Of a stretch of DNA of 64,000 nt, positions 48,997 through 62,500 are shown piece by piece; the first letter of the stretch is position 1; the number at the start of each line of letters is the position of its first letter. The DNA is taken from contig CP136063.1 of assembly GCA_032622095.1 (NCBI GenBank), positions 268,763,426-268,827,425 of the forward strand. The letters are read 5' to 3'. Origin of the DNA: Siphonodentalium dalli. Its lineage: Eukaryota > Mollusca > Scaphopoda > Gadilida > Siphonodentaliidae. The notes below the pieces were generated by a model that was given only the letters and a program-made list of their open reading frames with translations, did not search any database and was not told where the DNA came from. The position numbers and the translations under genes were made by a program.

Positions 48997-50500
48997 CTAA
49001 ATCCTTTGGCACAGGCTACAGGTCCTAACTTTGGTCAGATTATTATGAAATTTGTCATGAATGTTGACATTGATATGTAGATGGGAATGAGTCATTTTGG
49101 GGTAATTTGGCAAAAATCTTAGCTGCTGGCAGCCATCTTTGATTTCAAAATTAAATAGATTGGCGCAGTCTACAGGTCGTACTGTTCGTCTGATTATCAT
49201 GAAATTTGTCATAGATGTTAATATTGACATGTAGATGGGAACGAGTTATTTTGGGATCGTTAGGCCAAAATACATGGCCACCAGTAGCCATCTTGGATTT
49301 TACTCTTTGCATGACTAAATCCTTTGGCGCGGGCTACAGGTCGTAGCTTTGGTCGGATCTTCATGAAATTTGTCGTGGCTGTTGACCTTGACATGTAAAT
49401 GGGAACGAGTCATTTTGGGGTCATTCGGTCAAAAGACATGGCCGCCAGCAGCCATCTTGTATTTTACTCTTTGCATGACTAAATCATTTGGCACAGGCTA
49501 CAGGTCCTAACTTTGGTCAGATTATTATGAAATTTGTCATGAATGTTGACATTGACATGTAGATGGGAATGAGTCATTTTGGGGTAATTTCGCCAAAATA
49601 CATGGCCGCTGGCAGCCATCTTTGATTTCAAAATTAAATAGATTGGCGCGGTCTACAGGTCGTACTGTTCGTCTGATTATCATGAAATTTGTCATAGATG
49701 TTAATATTGACATGTAGATGGCAACGAGTTATTTTGGGGTCGTTAGACCAAAAAACATGGCCACCAGTAGCCATCTTGGATTTTACTCTTTGCATGACTA
49801 AATCCTTCGGCGCGGGCTACAGGTTGAAGCTTTGGTCGGATCTTCATGAAATTTGTCATGGCTGTTGACCTTGACATGTAAATGGGAACGAGTCCTTTTG
49901 GGGTCATTCGGTCAAAAGACATGGCCGCCAGCAGCCATCTTGGATTTTACTCTTTGCATGACTAAATCCTTTGGCACAGGCTACAGATCCTTACTTTTGT
50001 CATATAATTATGAAATTTGTCACGAATGTTGACATTGACATGTAGATGGGAATGAGTCATTTTGGGGTCATTTGGCCAAAAAAACGTGGCCGCTGGCAGC
50101 CATCTTTGCTTTCAAAATTAAATAGATTGGCGCGGTCTACAGGTCGTACTGTTCGTCTGATTATCATGAAATTTGTCATGTATGTTAATAATGACAGGCA
50201 GATGGGAACGAGTCATTTTGGGGTAGTTTGGCCAAAAAACATGGCCGTCATGAGCATCTTGGATTTTAATCTTTGCATGACTAAATCATTTGGCGCGGGC
50301 TAGAGGTCGTAGCTTTGGTCGGATCTTCATGAAATTTGTCATGGCTGTTGACCTTGACATGTAAATGGGAACGAGTCCTTTTGGGGTCATTCGGTCAAAA
50401 GACATGGCCGCCAGCAGCCATCTTGGATTTTACTCTTTGCATGACTAAATCCTTTGGCACAGGCTACAGGTCCTAACTTTGGTCAGATTATTATGAAATT
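48997..50500 (+). repeat. 1,937-bp unit, copy 2 (nested)
   Basis: Tandem copy of 47060-48996, followed to about 50.5 kb, where the second 5,647-bp block begins. Confidence 0.7.
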
Positions 50501-53500
50501 TGTCATGAATGTTGACATTGACATGTAGATGGGAATGAGTCATTTTGGGGTAATTTGGCCAAAAAACATGGCCGCTGGCAGCCATCTTTGATTTCAAAAT
50601 TAAATAGATTGGCGCGGTCTACAGGTCGTACTGTTCGTCTGATTATCATGAAATTTGTCATAGATGTTAATAGTGACATGTAGATGGCAACGAGTTATTT
50701 TGGGGTCGTTAGGCCAACAAACATGGCCGTCATGACTCATGAGCATCTTGGATTTTAATCTTTGCATGACTAAATCCTTTGGCGCGGGCTACAGGTCGTA
50801 GCTTTGGTCGGATCTTCATGAAATTTGTCATGGCTGTTGACCTTGACATGTAAATGGGAACGATTCCTTTTGTGGTCATTCGGTCAAAAGACATGGCCGC
50901 CAGCAGCCATCTTGGATTTTACTCTTTGCATGACTAAATCCTTTGGCACAGGCTACAGGTCCTAACTTTGGTCAGATTATTATGAAATTTGTCATGAATG
51001 TTGACATTGACATGTAGATGGGAATGAGTCATTTTGTGGTAATTTGGCCAAAAGCTTAGCTGCTGGCAGCCATCTTTGACTTCAAAATTAAATAGATTGG
51101 CGCAGTCTACAGGTCGTACTGTTCGTCTGATTATCATGAAATTTGTCATAGATGTTAATATTGACATGTAGATGGGAACGAGATATTTTGGGATCGTTAG
51201 GCCAAAAAACATGGCCACCAGTAGCCATCTTGGATTTTACTCTTTGCATGACTAAATCCTTTGGCGCGGGCTACAGGTCGTAGCTTTGGTCGGATCTTCA
51301 TGAAATTTGTCGTGGCTGTTGACCTTGACATGTAAATGGGAACGAGTCATTTTGGGGTCATTCGGTCAAAAGAAATGGCCGCCAGCAGCCATCTTGGATT
51401 TTACTCTTTGCATGACTAAATCCTTTGGCACAGGCTACAGGTCCTAACTTTGGTCTGATTATTATGAAACTTGTCATGAATGTTGACATTAACATGTAGA
51501 TGGGGAATGAGTCATTGTGGGGTAATTTGGCTAAAAAACATGGCCACTGGCAGCCATCTTTGATTTCAAAATTAAATAGATTGGCGCGGTCTACAGGTCG
51601 TACTGTTCGTCTGATTATCATGAAATTTGTCATGGATGTTAATAATGACAGGCAGATGGGAACGAGTCACTTTGGGGTAGTTTGGCCAAAAAACATGGCC
51701 GTCATGAGCATCTTGGATTTTAATCTTTGCATGACTAAATCCTTTGGCGCGGGCTACAGGTCGTAGCTTTGGTCAGATCTTCATGAAATTGTCGTGGCTG
51801 TTGACCTTGACATGTAAATGGGAACGAGTCCTTTTGTGGTCACTCGGTCAAAAGACATGGCCGTCAGCAGCCATCTTGGATTTTACTCTTTGTATGACTA
51901 AATCCTTTGGCACAGGCTACATGTCCTTACTTTTGTCAGATCATTATGAAATTTGTCATGAATGTTGAGATTGACATGTAGATGGGGAATGAGTCATTTT
52001 GGGGTCATTTGGCTAAAAAACATGGCCGCTGGCAGCCAACTTTGATTTCAAAATTAAATAGATTGGCGCGGTCTACAGGTCGTACTGTTCGTCTGATTAT
52101 CATGAAATTTGTCATGGATGTTAGTAATGACAGGCAGATGGGAACGAGTCATTTTGGGGTAGTTTGGCCAAAAAACATGGCCGTCATGACTCATGAGCAT
52201 CTTGGATTTTAATCTTTGCATGACTAAATCCTTTGGCACAGGCTACAGGTCCTAACTTTGGTCAGATTATTATGAAATTTGTCATGAATGTTGACATTGA
52301 CATGTAGATGGGAATGAGTCATTTTGGGGTAATTTGGCCAAAAAACATGGCCGCTGGCAGCCATCTTTGACTTCAAAATTAAATAGATTGGCGCGGTCTA
52401 CAGTTCGTACTGTTCATCTGATTATCATGAAATTTGTCATAGATGTTAATAGTGACATGTAGATGGCAACGAGTTATTTTGGGGTCGTTAGGCCAAAAAA
52501 CATGGCCACCAGTAGCCATCTTGTATTTTACTCTTTGCATGACTAAATGCTTCGGCGCGGGCTGCAGGTCGTAGCTTTGGTCGGATCTTCATGAAATTTG
52601 TCATGGCTGTTGACGTTGACATGTAAATGGGAACGAGTCCTTTTGGGGTCATTCGGTCAAAAGACATGGCTGCCAGCAACCATCTTGGATTTTACTCTTT
52701 GCATGACTAAATCCTTTGGCACAGGCTACAGGTCCTAACTTTGGTCAGATTATTATGAAATTTGTCATGAATGTTGACATTGATATGTAGATGGGAATGA
52801 GTCATTTTGGGGTAATTTGGCCAAAATCTTAGCTGCTGGCAGCCATCTTTGATTTCAAAATTAAATAGATTGGCGCAGTCTACAGGTCGTACTGTTCGTC
52901 TGATTATCATGAAATTTGTCATAGATGTTAATATTGACATGTAGATGGGAACGAGTTATTTTGGGATCGTTAGGCCAAAATACATGGCCACCAGTAGCCA
53001 TCTTGGATTTTACTCTTTGCATGACTAAATCCTTTGGCGCGGGCTACAGGTCGTAGCTTTGGTCGGATCTTCGTGAAATTTGTCGTGGCTGTTGACCTTG
53101 ACATGTAAATGGGAACGAGTCATTTTGGGGTCATTCGGTCAAAAGACATGGCCGCCAGCAGCCATCTTGTATTTTACTCTTTGCATGACTAAATCATTTG
53201 GCACAGGCTACAGGTCCTAACTTTGGTCAGATTATTATGAAATTTGTCATGAATGTTGACATTGACATGTAGATGGGAATGAGTCATTTTGGGGTAATTT
53301 CGCCAAAATACATGGCCGCTGGCAGCCATCTTTGATTTCAAAATTAAATAGATTGGCGCGGTCTACAGGTCGTACTGTTCGTCTGATTATCATGAAATTT
53401 GTCATAGATGTTAATATTGACATGTAGATGGCAACGAGTTATTTTGGGGTCGTTAGACCAAAAAACATGGCCACCAGTAGCCATCTTGGATTTTACTCTT

Positions 53501-53870
53501 TGCATGACTAAATCCTTCGGCGCGGGCTACAGGTTGTAGCTTTGGTCGGATCTTCATGAAATTTGTCATGGCTGTTGACCTTGACATGTAAATGGGAACG
53601 AGTCCTTTTGGGGTCATTCGGTCAAAAGACATGGCCGCCAGCAGCCATCTTGGATTTGACTAAATCCTTTGGCACAGGCTACAGATCCTTACTTTTGTCA
53701 TATAATTATGAAATTTGTCACGAATGTTGACATTGACATGTAGATGGGAATGAGTCATTTTGGGGTCATTTGGCCAAAAAAATGTGGCCGCTGGCAGCCA
53801 TCTTTGCTTTCAAAATTAAATAGATTGGCGCGGTCTACAGGTCGTACTGTTCGTCTGATTATCATGAAAT
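50500..53870 (+). repeat. 5,647-bp duplicated satellite block, copy 2 (partial)
   Basis: Follows copy 1 closely to about 53870, where it leaves it by switching from an A2-type to an A1-type monomer end. It has acquired a 12-bp deletion at 53657/53658. Confidence 0.8.
53651..53664 (+). repeat. Site of a 12-bp deletion in a C monomer
   Basis: TTGGATTTGACTAAA is found where all neighbours have TTGGATTTTACTCTTTGCAT then GACTAAA. The deletion is absent from the paralogous positions near 48010 and 49945, so it arose after the 5,647-bp duplication. Confidence 0.85.
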
Positions 53871-55325
53871 TTGTCATAGATGTTAATAGTGACATGTAGA
53901 TGGCAACGAGTTATTTTGGGGTCGTTAGGCCAAAAAACATGGCCACCAGTAGCCATCTTGGATTTTACTCTTTGCATGACTAAATCCTTCGGCGCAGGCT
54001 ACAGGTCGTAGCTTTGGTCGGATCTTCATGAAATTTGTCATGGCTGTTGACCTTGACATGTAAATGGGAACGAGTCCTTTTGGGGTCATTCGGTCAAAAG
54101 ACATGGCCGCCAGCAGCCATCTTGGATTTTACTCTTTGCATGACTAAATCCTTTGGCACAGGCTACAGGTCCTAACTTTGGTCAGATTATTATGAAATTT
54201 GTCATGAATGTTGACATTGACATGTAGAAGGAATGAGTCATTTTGGGGTAATTTGGCCAAAAGCTTACCTGCTGGCAGCCATCTTTGATTTCAAAATTAA
54301 ATAGATTGGCGCAGTCTACAGGTCGTACTGTTCGTCTGATTATCATGAAATTTGTCATAGATGTTAATATTGACATGTAGATGGGAACGAGTCACTTTGG
54401 GGTAGTTTGGCCAAAAAACATGGCCGTCATGACTCATGAGCATCTTGGATTTTAATCTTTGCATGACTAAATCCTTTGGCGCGGGCTACAGGTCGTAGCT
54501 TTGGTCGGATCTTCGTGAAATTTGTCATGGCTGTTGACATTGACATGTAAATGGGAACGAGTCCTTTTGGGGTCATTCGGTCAAAAGACATGGCCGCCAG
54601 CAGCCATCTTGGATTCTACTCTTTGCATGACTAAATCCTTTGGGACAGGCTACAGGTCCTAACTTTGCTCAGATTATTATGAAATTTGTCATGAATGTTG
54701 ACATTGATATGTAGATGGGAATGAGTTATTTTGGGGTAATTTGGCCAAAAAACATGGCCGCTGGCAGCCATCTTTGATTTCAAAATTAAATAGATTGGCG
54801 CGGTCTACAGGTCGCACTGTTCGTCTGATTATCAGGAAATTTGTCATAGATGTTAATAGTGACATGTAGATGGCAACGAGTTATTTTGGGGTCGTTAGGC
54901 CAAAAAACATGGCCACCAGTAGCCATCTTGGATTTTAATCTTCGCATGACTAAATCCTTTGGCGCGGGCTACAGGTCGTAGCTTTGGTCGGATCTTCATG
55001 AAATTTGTCATGGCTGTTGACCTTGACATGTAAATGGGAACGAGTCCTTTTGGGGTCATTCGGTCAAAAGACATGGCCGCCAGCAGCCATCTTGGATTCT
55101 ACTCTTTGCATGACTACATCCTTTGGCACAGGCTACAGGTCCTAACTTTGGTCAGATTATTATGAAATTTGTCATGAATGTTGACATTGACATGTAGATG
55201 GGAATGAGTCATCTTGGGGTAATTTGGCTAAAAAACATGGCCGCTGGCAGCCAACTTTGATTTCAAAATTAAATAGATTGGCGCGGTCTACAGGTCGTAC
55301 TGTTCGTCTGATTATCATGAAATTT
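53870..55325 (+). repeat. 1,454-bp higher-order unit, copy 1
   Basis: Nine monomers. The next copy shares GTCGCACTGTTCG (54811 and 56265), ATCAGGAAATTTG, CTTCGGCGCAGGC and GTAGAAGGAATGAG. Confidence 0.8.
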
Positions 55326-56640
55326 GTCATAGATGTTAATAGTGACATGTAGATGGCAACGAGTTATTTTGGGGTCGTTAGGCCAAAAAAACATGGCCAC
55401 CAGTAGCCATCTTGGATTTTACTCTTTGCATGACCAAATCCTTCGGCGCAGGCTACAGGTCGTAGCTTTGGTCGGATCTTCATGAAATTTGTCATGGCTG
55501 TTGACCTTGACATGTAAATGGGAACGAGTCCTTTTGGGGTCATTCGGTCAAAAGACATGGCCGCCAGCAGCCATCTTGGATTTTACTCTTTGCATGACTA
55601 AATCCTTTGGCACAGGCTACAGGTCCTAACTTTGGTCAGATTATTATGAAATTTGTCATGAATGTTGACATTGACATGTAGAAGGAATGAGTCATTTTGG
55701 GGTAATTTGGCCAAAAGCTTACCTGCTGGCAGCCATCTTTGATTTCAAAATTAAATAGATTGGCGCAGTCTACAGGTCGTACTGTTCGTCTGATTATCAT
55801 GAAATTTGTCATAGATGTTAATATTGACATGTAGATGGGATCGAGTCACTTTGGGGTAGTTTGGCCAAAAAACATGGCCGTCATGACTCATGAGCATCTT
55901 GGATTTTAATCTTTGCATGACTAAATCCTTTGGCGCGGGCTACAGGTCGTAGCTTTGGTCGGATCTTCGTGAAATTTGTCATGGCTGTTGACATTGACAT
56001 GTAAATGGGAACGAGTCCTTTTGGGGTCATTCGGTCAAAAGACATGGCCGCCAGCAGCCATCTTGGATTCTACTCTTTGCATGACTAAATCCTTTGGGAC
56101 AGGCTACAGGTCCTAACTTTGCTCAGATTATTATGAAATTTGTCATGAATGTTGACATTGATATGTAGATGGGAATGAGTCATTTTGGGGTAATTTGGCC
56201 AAAAAACATGGCCGCTGGCAGCCATCTTTGATTTCAAAATTAAATAGATTGGCGCGGTCTACAGGTCGCACTGTTCGTCTGATTATCAGGAAATTTGTCA
56301 TAGATGTTAATAGTGACATGTAGATGGCAACGAGTTATTTTGGGGTCGTTAGGCCAAAAAACATGGCCACCAGTAGCCATCTTGGATTTTAATCTTCGCA
56401 TGACTAAATCCTTTGGCGCGGGCTACAGGTCGTAGCTTTGGTCGGATCTTCATGAAATTTGTCATGGCTGTTGACCTTGACATGTAAATGGGAACGAGTC
56501 CTTTTGGGGTCATTCGGTCAAAAGACATGGCCGCCAGCAGCCATCTTGGATTCTACTCTTTGCATGACTACATCCTTTGGCACAGGCTACAGGTCCTAAC
56601 TTTGGTCAGATTATTATGAAATTTGTCATGAATGTTGACA
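55326..56640 (+). repeat. 1,454-bp higher-order unit, copy 2 (partial)
   Basis: Tandem copy of 53870-55325, followed to about 56640, where the flanking A1 monomer type changes. Confidence 0.75.
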
Positions 56641-58976
56641 TTGACATGTAGAAGGAATGAGTCGTTTTGGGGTAATTTGGCCAAAAAACATGGCCGCTGG
56701 CAGCCATCTTTGATTTCAAAATTAAATAGATTGGCGCGGTCTACAGGTCGTACTGTTCGTCTGATTATCATGAAATTTGTCATAGATGTTAATATTGACA
56801 TGTAGATGGGAACGAGTCACTTTGGGGTAGTTTGGCCAAAAAACATGGCCGTCATGACTCATGAGCATCTTGGATTTTAATCTTTGCATGACTAAATCCT
56901 TTGGCGCGGGCTACAGGTCGTAGCTTTGGTCGGATCTTCGTGAAATTTGTCATGGCTGTTGACATTGACATGTAAATGGGAACGAGTCCTTTTGGGGTCA
57001 TTCGGTCAAAAGACATGGCCGCCAGCAGCCATCTTGGATTTTACTCTTTGCATGACTAAATCCTTTGGGACAGGCTACAGGTCCTAACTTTGGTCAGATT
57101 ATTATGAAACTTGTCATGAATGTTGACATTAACATTTAGATGGGGAATGAGTCATTGTGGGGTCATTTGGCTAAAAAACATGGCCGCTAGCAGCCATCTT
57201 TGATTTCAAAATTAAATAGATTGGCGCGGTCTACAGGTCGTACTGTTCGTCTGATTATCATGAAATTTGTCATGGATGTTAATAATGACAGGCAGATGGG
57301 AACGAGTCACTTTGGGGTAGTTTGGCCAAAAAACATGGCCGTCATGACTCATGAGCATCTTGGATTTTTATCTTTCCATGACTAAATCCTTTGGCGCGGG
57401 CTACAGGTCGTAGCTTTGGTCGGATCTTCGTGAAATTTGTCATGGCTGTTAAAATTGACATGTAAGTGGGAACGAGTCCTTTTGGGGTCATTCGGTCAAA
57501 AGACATGGCCGCCAGCAGCCATCTTGGATTTTACTCTTTGCATGACTAAATCCTTTGGGACAGGCTACAGGTCCTAACTTTGGTCAGATTATTATGAAAT
57601 TTGTCATGAATGTTGACATTGACATGTAGATGGGAATGAGTCATTTTGGGGTAATTTGGCCAAAAAACATGGCCGCTGGCAGCCATCTTTGATTTCAAAA
57701 TTAAATAGATTGGCGCGGTCTACAGGTCGTACTGTTCGTCTGATTATCATGAAATTTGTCATAGATGTTAATAGTGACATGTAGATGGCAACGAGTTATT
57801 TTGGGGTCGTTAGGCCAAAAAACATGGCCACCAGTAGCCATCTTGGATTTTACTCTTTGCATGACTAAATCCTTCGGCGCGGGCTACAGGTCGTAGCTTT
57901 GGTCGGATCTTCATGAAATTTGTCATGGCTGTTGACCTTGACATGTAAATGGGAACGAGTCCTTTTGGGGTCATTCGGTCAAAAGACATGGCCGCCAGCA
58001 GCCATCTTGGATTTTACTCTTTGCATGACTAAATCCTTTGGCACAGGCTACAGGTCCTAACTTTGGTCAGATTATTATGAAATTTGTCATGAATGTTGAC
58101 ATTGACATGTAGATGGGAATGAGTCATTTTGGGGTAATTTGGCCAAAAGCTTAGCTGCTGGCAGCCATCTTTGATTTCAAAATTAAATAGATTGGCGCAG
58201 TCTACAGGTCGTACTGTTCGTCTGATTATCATGAAATTTGTCATAGATGTTAATATTGACATGTAGATGGGAACGAGTCACTTTGGGGTAGTTTGGCCAA
58301 AAAACATGGCCGTCATGACTCATGAGCATCTTGGATTTTAATCTTTGCATGACTAAATCCTTTGGCGCGGGCTACAGGTCGTAGCTTTGGTCGGATCTTC
58401 GTGAAATTTGTCATGGCTGTTGACATTGACATGTAAATGGGAACGAGTCCTTTTGGGGTCATTCGGTCAAAAGAAATGGCCGCCAGCAGCCATCTTGGAT
58501 TTTACTCTTTGCATGACTAAATCCTTTGGCACAGGCTACAGGTCCTAACTTTGGTCAGATTATTATGAAATTTGTCATGAATGTTGACATTGACATGTAG
58601 AAGGAATGAGTCGTTTTGGGGTAATTTGGCCAAAAAACATGGCCGCTGGCAGCCATCTTTGATTTCAAAATTAAATAGATTGGCGCGGTCTACAGGTCGT
58701 ACTGTTCGTCTGATTATCATGAAATTTGTCATAGATGTTAATAGTGACATGTAGATGGCAACGAGTTATTTTGGGGTCGTTAGGCCAAAAAACATGGCCA
58801 CCAGTAGCCATCTTGGATTTTACTCTTTGCATGACTAAATCCTTTGGCGCGGGCTACAGGTCGTAGCTTTGGTCGGATCTTCGTGAAATTTGTCATGGCT
58901 GTTGACATTGACATGTAAATGGGAACGAGTCCTTTTGGGGTCATTCGGTCAAAAGACATGGCCGCCAGCAGCCATC

Positions 58977-59150
58977 TTGTATTTTACTCTTTGCATGACT
59001 AAATCCTTTGGCACAGGCTACAGGTCCTTACTTTTGTCATATCATTATGAAATTTGTCATGAATGTTGACATTGACATGTAGATGGGAATGAGTCATTTT
59101 GGTGTCATTTGGCCAAAAAACGTGGCCGCTGGCAGCCATCTTTGCTTTCA
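58977..59150 (+). repeat. Island of left/middle-domain satellite type in the right domain
   Basis: Here the variants CTTGTATTTTAC, CCTTACTTTTGTCATATC, TTTTGGTGTCATTTGG, AAAACGTGG and TTTGCTTTC occur together, exactly as at about 35595-35770. Both flanks have right-domain markers (CTTCGTGAAATTTG upstream and AGTCACTTTGGGG downstream). It looks like a short conversion or exchange tract. Confidence 0.7.
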
Positions 59151-59579
59151 AAATTAAATAGATTGGCGCGGTCTACAGGTCGTACTGTTCGTCTGATTAT
59201 CATGAAATTTGTCATGGATGTTAATAATGACAGGCAGATGGGAACGAGTCACTTTGGGGTAGTTTGGCCAAAAAACATGGCCGTCATGACTCATGAGCAT
59301 CTTGGATTTTAATCTTTGCATGCCTAAATCCTTTGGCGCGGGCTACAGGTCGTAGCTTTGGTCGGATCTTCGTGAAATTTGTCATGGCTGTTAAAATTGA
59401 CATGTAAATGGGAACGAGTCCTTTTGGGGTCATTCGGTCAAAAGACATGGCCGCCAGCAGCCATCTTGGATTTTACTCTTTGCATGACTAAATCCTTTGG
59501 GACAGGCTACAGGTCCTAACTTTGGTCAGATTATTATGAAATTTGTCATGAATGTTGACATTGACATGTAGATGGGAAT

Positions 59580-62500
59580 GAGTCATTTTGGGGTAATTTG
59601 GCCAAAAAAACATGGCCGCTGGCAGCCATCTTTGATTTCAAAATTAAATAGATTGGCGCGGTCTACAGGTCGTACTGTTCGTCTGATTATCATGAAATTT
59701 GTCATAGATGTTAATAGTGACATGTAGATGGCAACGAGTTATTTTGGGGTCGTTAGGCCAAAAAACATGGCCACCAGTAGCCATCTTGGATTTTACTCTT
59801 TGCATGACTAAATCCTTCGGCGCGGGCTACAGGTCGTAGCTTTGGTCGGATCTTCATGAAATTTGTCATGGCTGTTGACCTTGACATGTAAATGGGAACG
59901 AGTCCTTTTGGGGTCATTCGATCAAAAAACATGGCCGCCAGCAGCCATCTTGGATTTTACTCTTTGCATGACTAAATCCTTTGGCACAGGCTACAGGTCC
60001 TAACTTTGGTCAGATTATTATGAAATTTGTCATGAATGTTGACATTGACATGTAGATGGGAATGAGTCATTTTGGGGTAATTTGGCCAAAAGCTTAGCTG
60101 CTGGCAGCCATCTTTGATTTCAAAATTAAATAGATTGGCGCAGTCTACAGGTCGTACTGTTCGTCTGATTATCATGAAATTTGTCATAGATGTTAATATT
60201 GACATGTAGATGGGAACGAGTCACTTTGGGGTAGTTTGGCCAAAAAACATGGCCGTCATGACTCATGAGCATCTTGGATTTTAATCTTTGCATGACTAAA
60301 TCCTTTGGCGCGGGCTACAGGTCGTAGCTTTGGTCGGATCTTCGTGAAATTTGTCATGGCTGTTGACATTGACATGTAAATGGGAACGAGTCCTTTTGGG
60401 GTCATTCGGTCAAAAGAAATGGCCGCCAGCAGCCATCTTGGATTTTACTCTTTGCATGACTAAATCCTTTGGCACAGGCTACAGGTCCTAACTTTGTTCA
60501 GATTATTATGAAACTTGTCATGAATGTTGACATTAACATTTAGATGGGGAATGAGTCATTGTGGGGTCATTTGGCTAAAAAACATGGCCGCTGGCAGCCA
60601 TCTTTGATTTCAAAATTAAATAGATTGGCGCGGTCTACAGGTCGTACTGTTCGTCTGATTATCATGAAATTTGTCATGGATGTTAATAATGACAGGCAGA
60701 TGGGAACGAGTCACTTTGGGGTAGTTTGGCCAAAAAACATGGCCGTCATGACTCATGAGCATCTTGGATTTTAATCTTTGCATGACTAAATCCTTTGGCG
60801 CGGGCTACAGGTCGTAGCTTTGGTCGGATCTTCGTGAAATTTGTCATGGCTGTTGACATTGACATGTAAATGGGAACGAGTCCTTTTGGGGTCATTCGGT
60901 CAAAAGAAATGGCCGCCAGCAGCCATCTTGGATTTTACTCTTTGCATGACTAAATCCTTTGGCACAGGCTACAGGTCCTAACTTTGGTCAGATTATTATG
61001 AAATTTGTCATGAATGTTGACATTGACATGTAGAAGGAATGAGTCGTTTTGGGGTAATTTGGCCAAAAAACATGGCCGCTGGCAGCCATCTTTGATTTCA
61101 AAATTAAATAGATTGGCGCGGTCTACAGGTCGTACTGTTCGTCTGATTATCATGAAATTTGTCATAGATGTTAATAGTGACATGTAGATGGCAACGAGTT
61201 ATTTTGGGGTCGTTAGGCCAAAAAACATGGCCACCAGTAGCCATCTTGGATTTTACTCTTTGCATGACTAAATCCTTCGGCGCAGGCTACAGGTCGTAGC
61301 TTTGGTCGGATCTTCATGAAATTTGTCATGGCTGTTGACCTTGACATGTAAATGGGAACGAGTCCTTTTGGGGTCATTCGGTCAAAAGACATGGCCGCCA
61401 GCAGCCATCTTGGATTTTACTCTTTGCATGACTAAATCCTTTGGCACAGGCTACAGGTCCTAACTTTGGTCAGATTATTATGAAATTTGTCATGAATGTT
61501 GACATTGACATGTAGATGGGAATGAGTCATTTTGGGGTAATTTGGCCGAAAGCTTAGCTGCTGGCAGCCATCTTTGATTTCAAAATTAAATAGATTGGCG
61601 CAGTCTACAGGTCGTACTGTTCGTCTGATTATCATGAAATTTGTCATAGATGTTAATATTGACATGTAGATGGGAACGAGTCACTTTGGGGTAGTTTGGC
61701 CAAAAAACATGGCCGTCATGACTCATGAGCATCTTGGATTTTAATCTTTGCATGACTAAATCCTTTGGCGCGGGCTACAGGTCGTAGCTTTGGTCGGATC
61801 TTCGTGAAATTTGTCATGGCTGTTGATATTGACATGTAAATGGGAACGAGTCCTTTTGGGGTCATTCGGTCAAAAGACATGGCCGCCAGCAGCCATCTTG
61901 GATTTTACTCTTTGCATGACTAAATCCTTTGGCACAGGCTACAGGTCCTAACTTTGGTCAGATTATCATGAATCTTGTCATGAATGTTGACATTAACATT
62001 TAGATGGGGAATGAGTCATTGTGGGGTCATTTGGCTAAAAAACATGGCCGCTGGCAGCCATCTTTGATTTCAAAATTAAATAGATTGGCGCGGTCTACAG
62101 GTCGTACTGTTCGTCTGATTATCATGAAATTTGTCATGGATGTTAATAATGACAGGCAGATGGGAACGAGTCACTTTCGGGTAGTTTGGCCCAAAAACAT
62201 GGCCGTCATGACTCATGAGCATCTTGGATTTTAATCTTTGCATGACTAAATCCTTTGGCGCGGGCTACAGGTCGTAGCTTTGGTCGGATCTTCGTGAAAT
62301 TTGTCATGGCTGTTAAAATTGACATGTAAATGGGAACGAGTCCTTTTGGGGTCATTCGGTCAAAAGACATGGCCGCCAGCAGCCATCTTGGATTTTACTC
62401 TTTGCATGACTAAATCCTTTGGGACAGGCTACAGGTCCTAACTTTGGTCAGATTATTATGAAATTTGTCATGAATGTTGACATTGACATGTAGATGGGAA

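Larger units (their letters stand above)
44900..50500 (+). repeat. 5,647-bp duplicated satellite block, copy 1
   Basis: Landmarks 45287, 45711, 45853, 46097, 46335, 46841 and 47060 recur exactly 5,647 bp later. Shared private markers include GGCCAACAAACATGG (45066 and 50713), GAAATTGTCGTGG with a 1-nt loss (46138 and 51785) and AATGCTTCGGCG (46899 and 52546). The left edge lies between the GGGACAGG difference near 44811 and about 44900. A nested 1,937-bp duplication occupies 46.95-50.8 kb. Confidence 0.8.
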
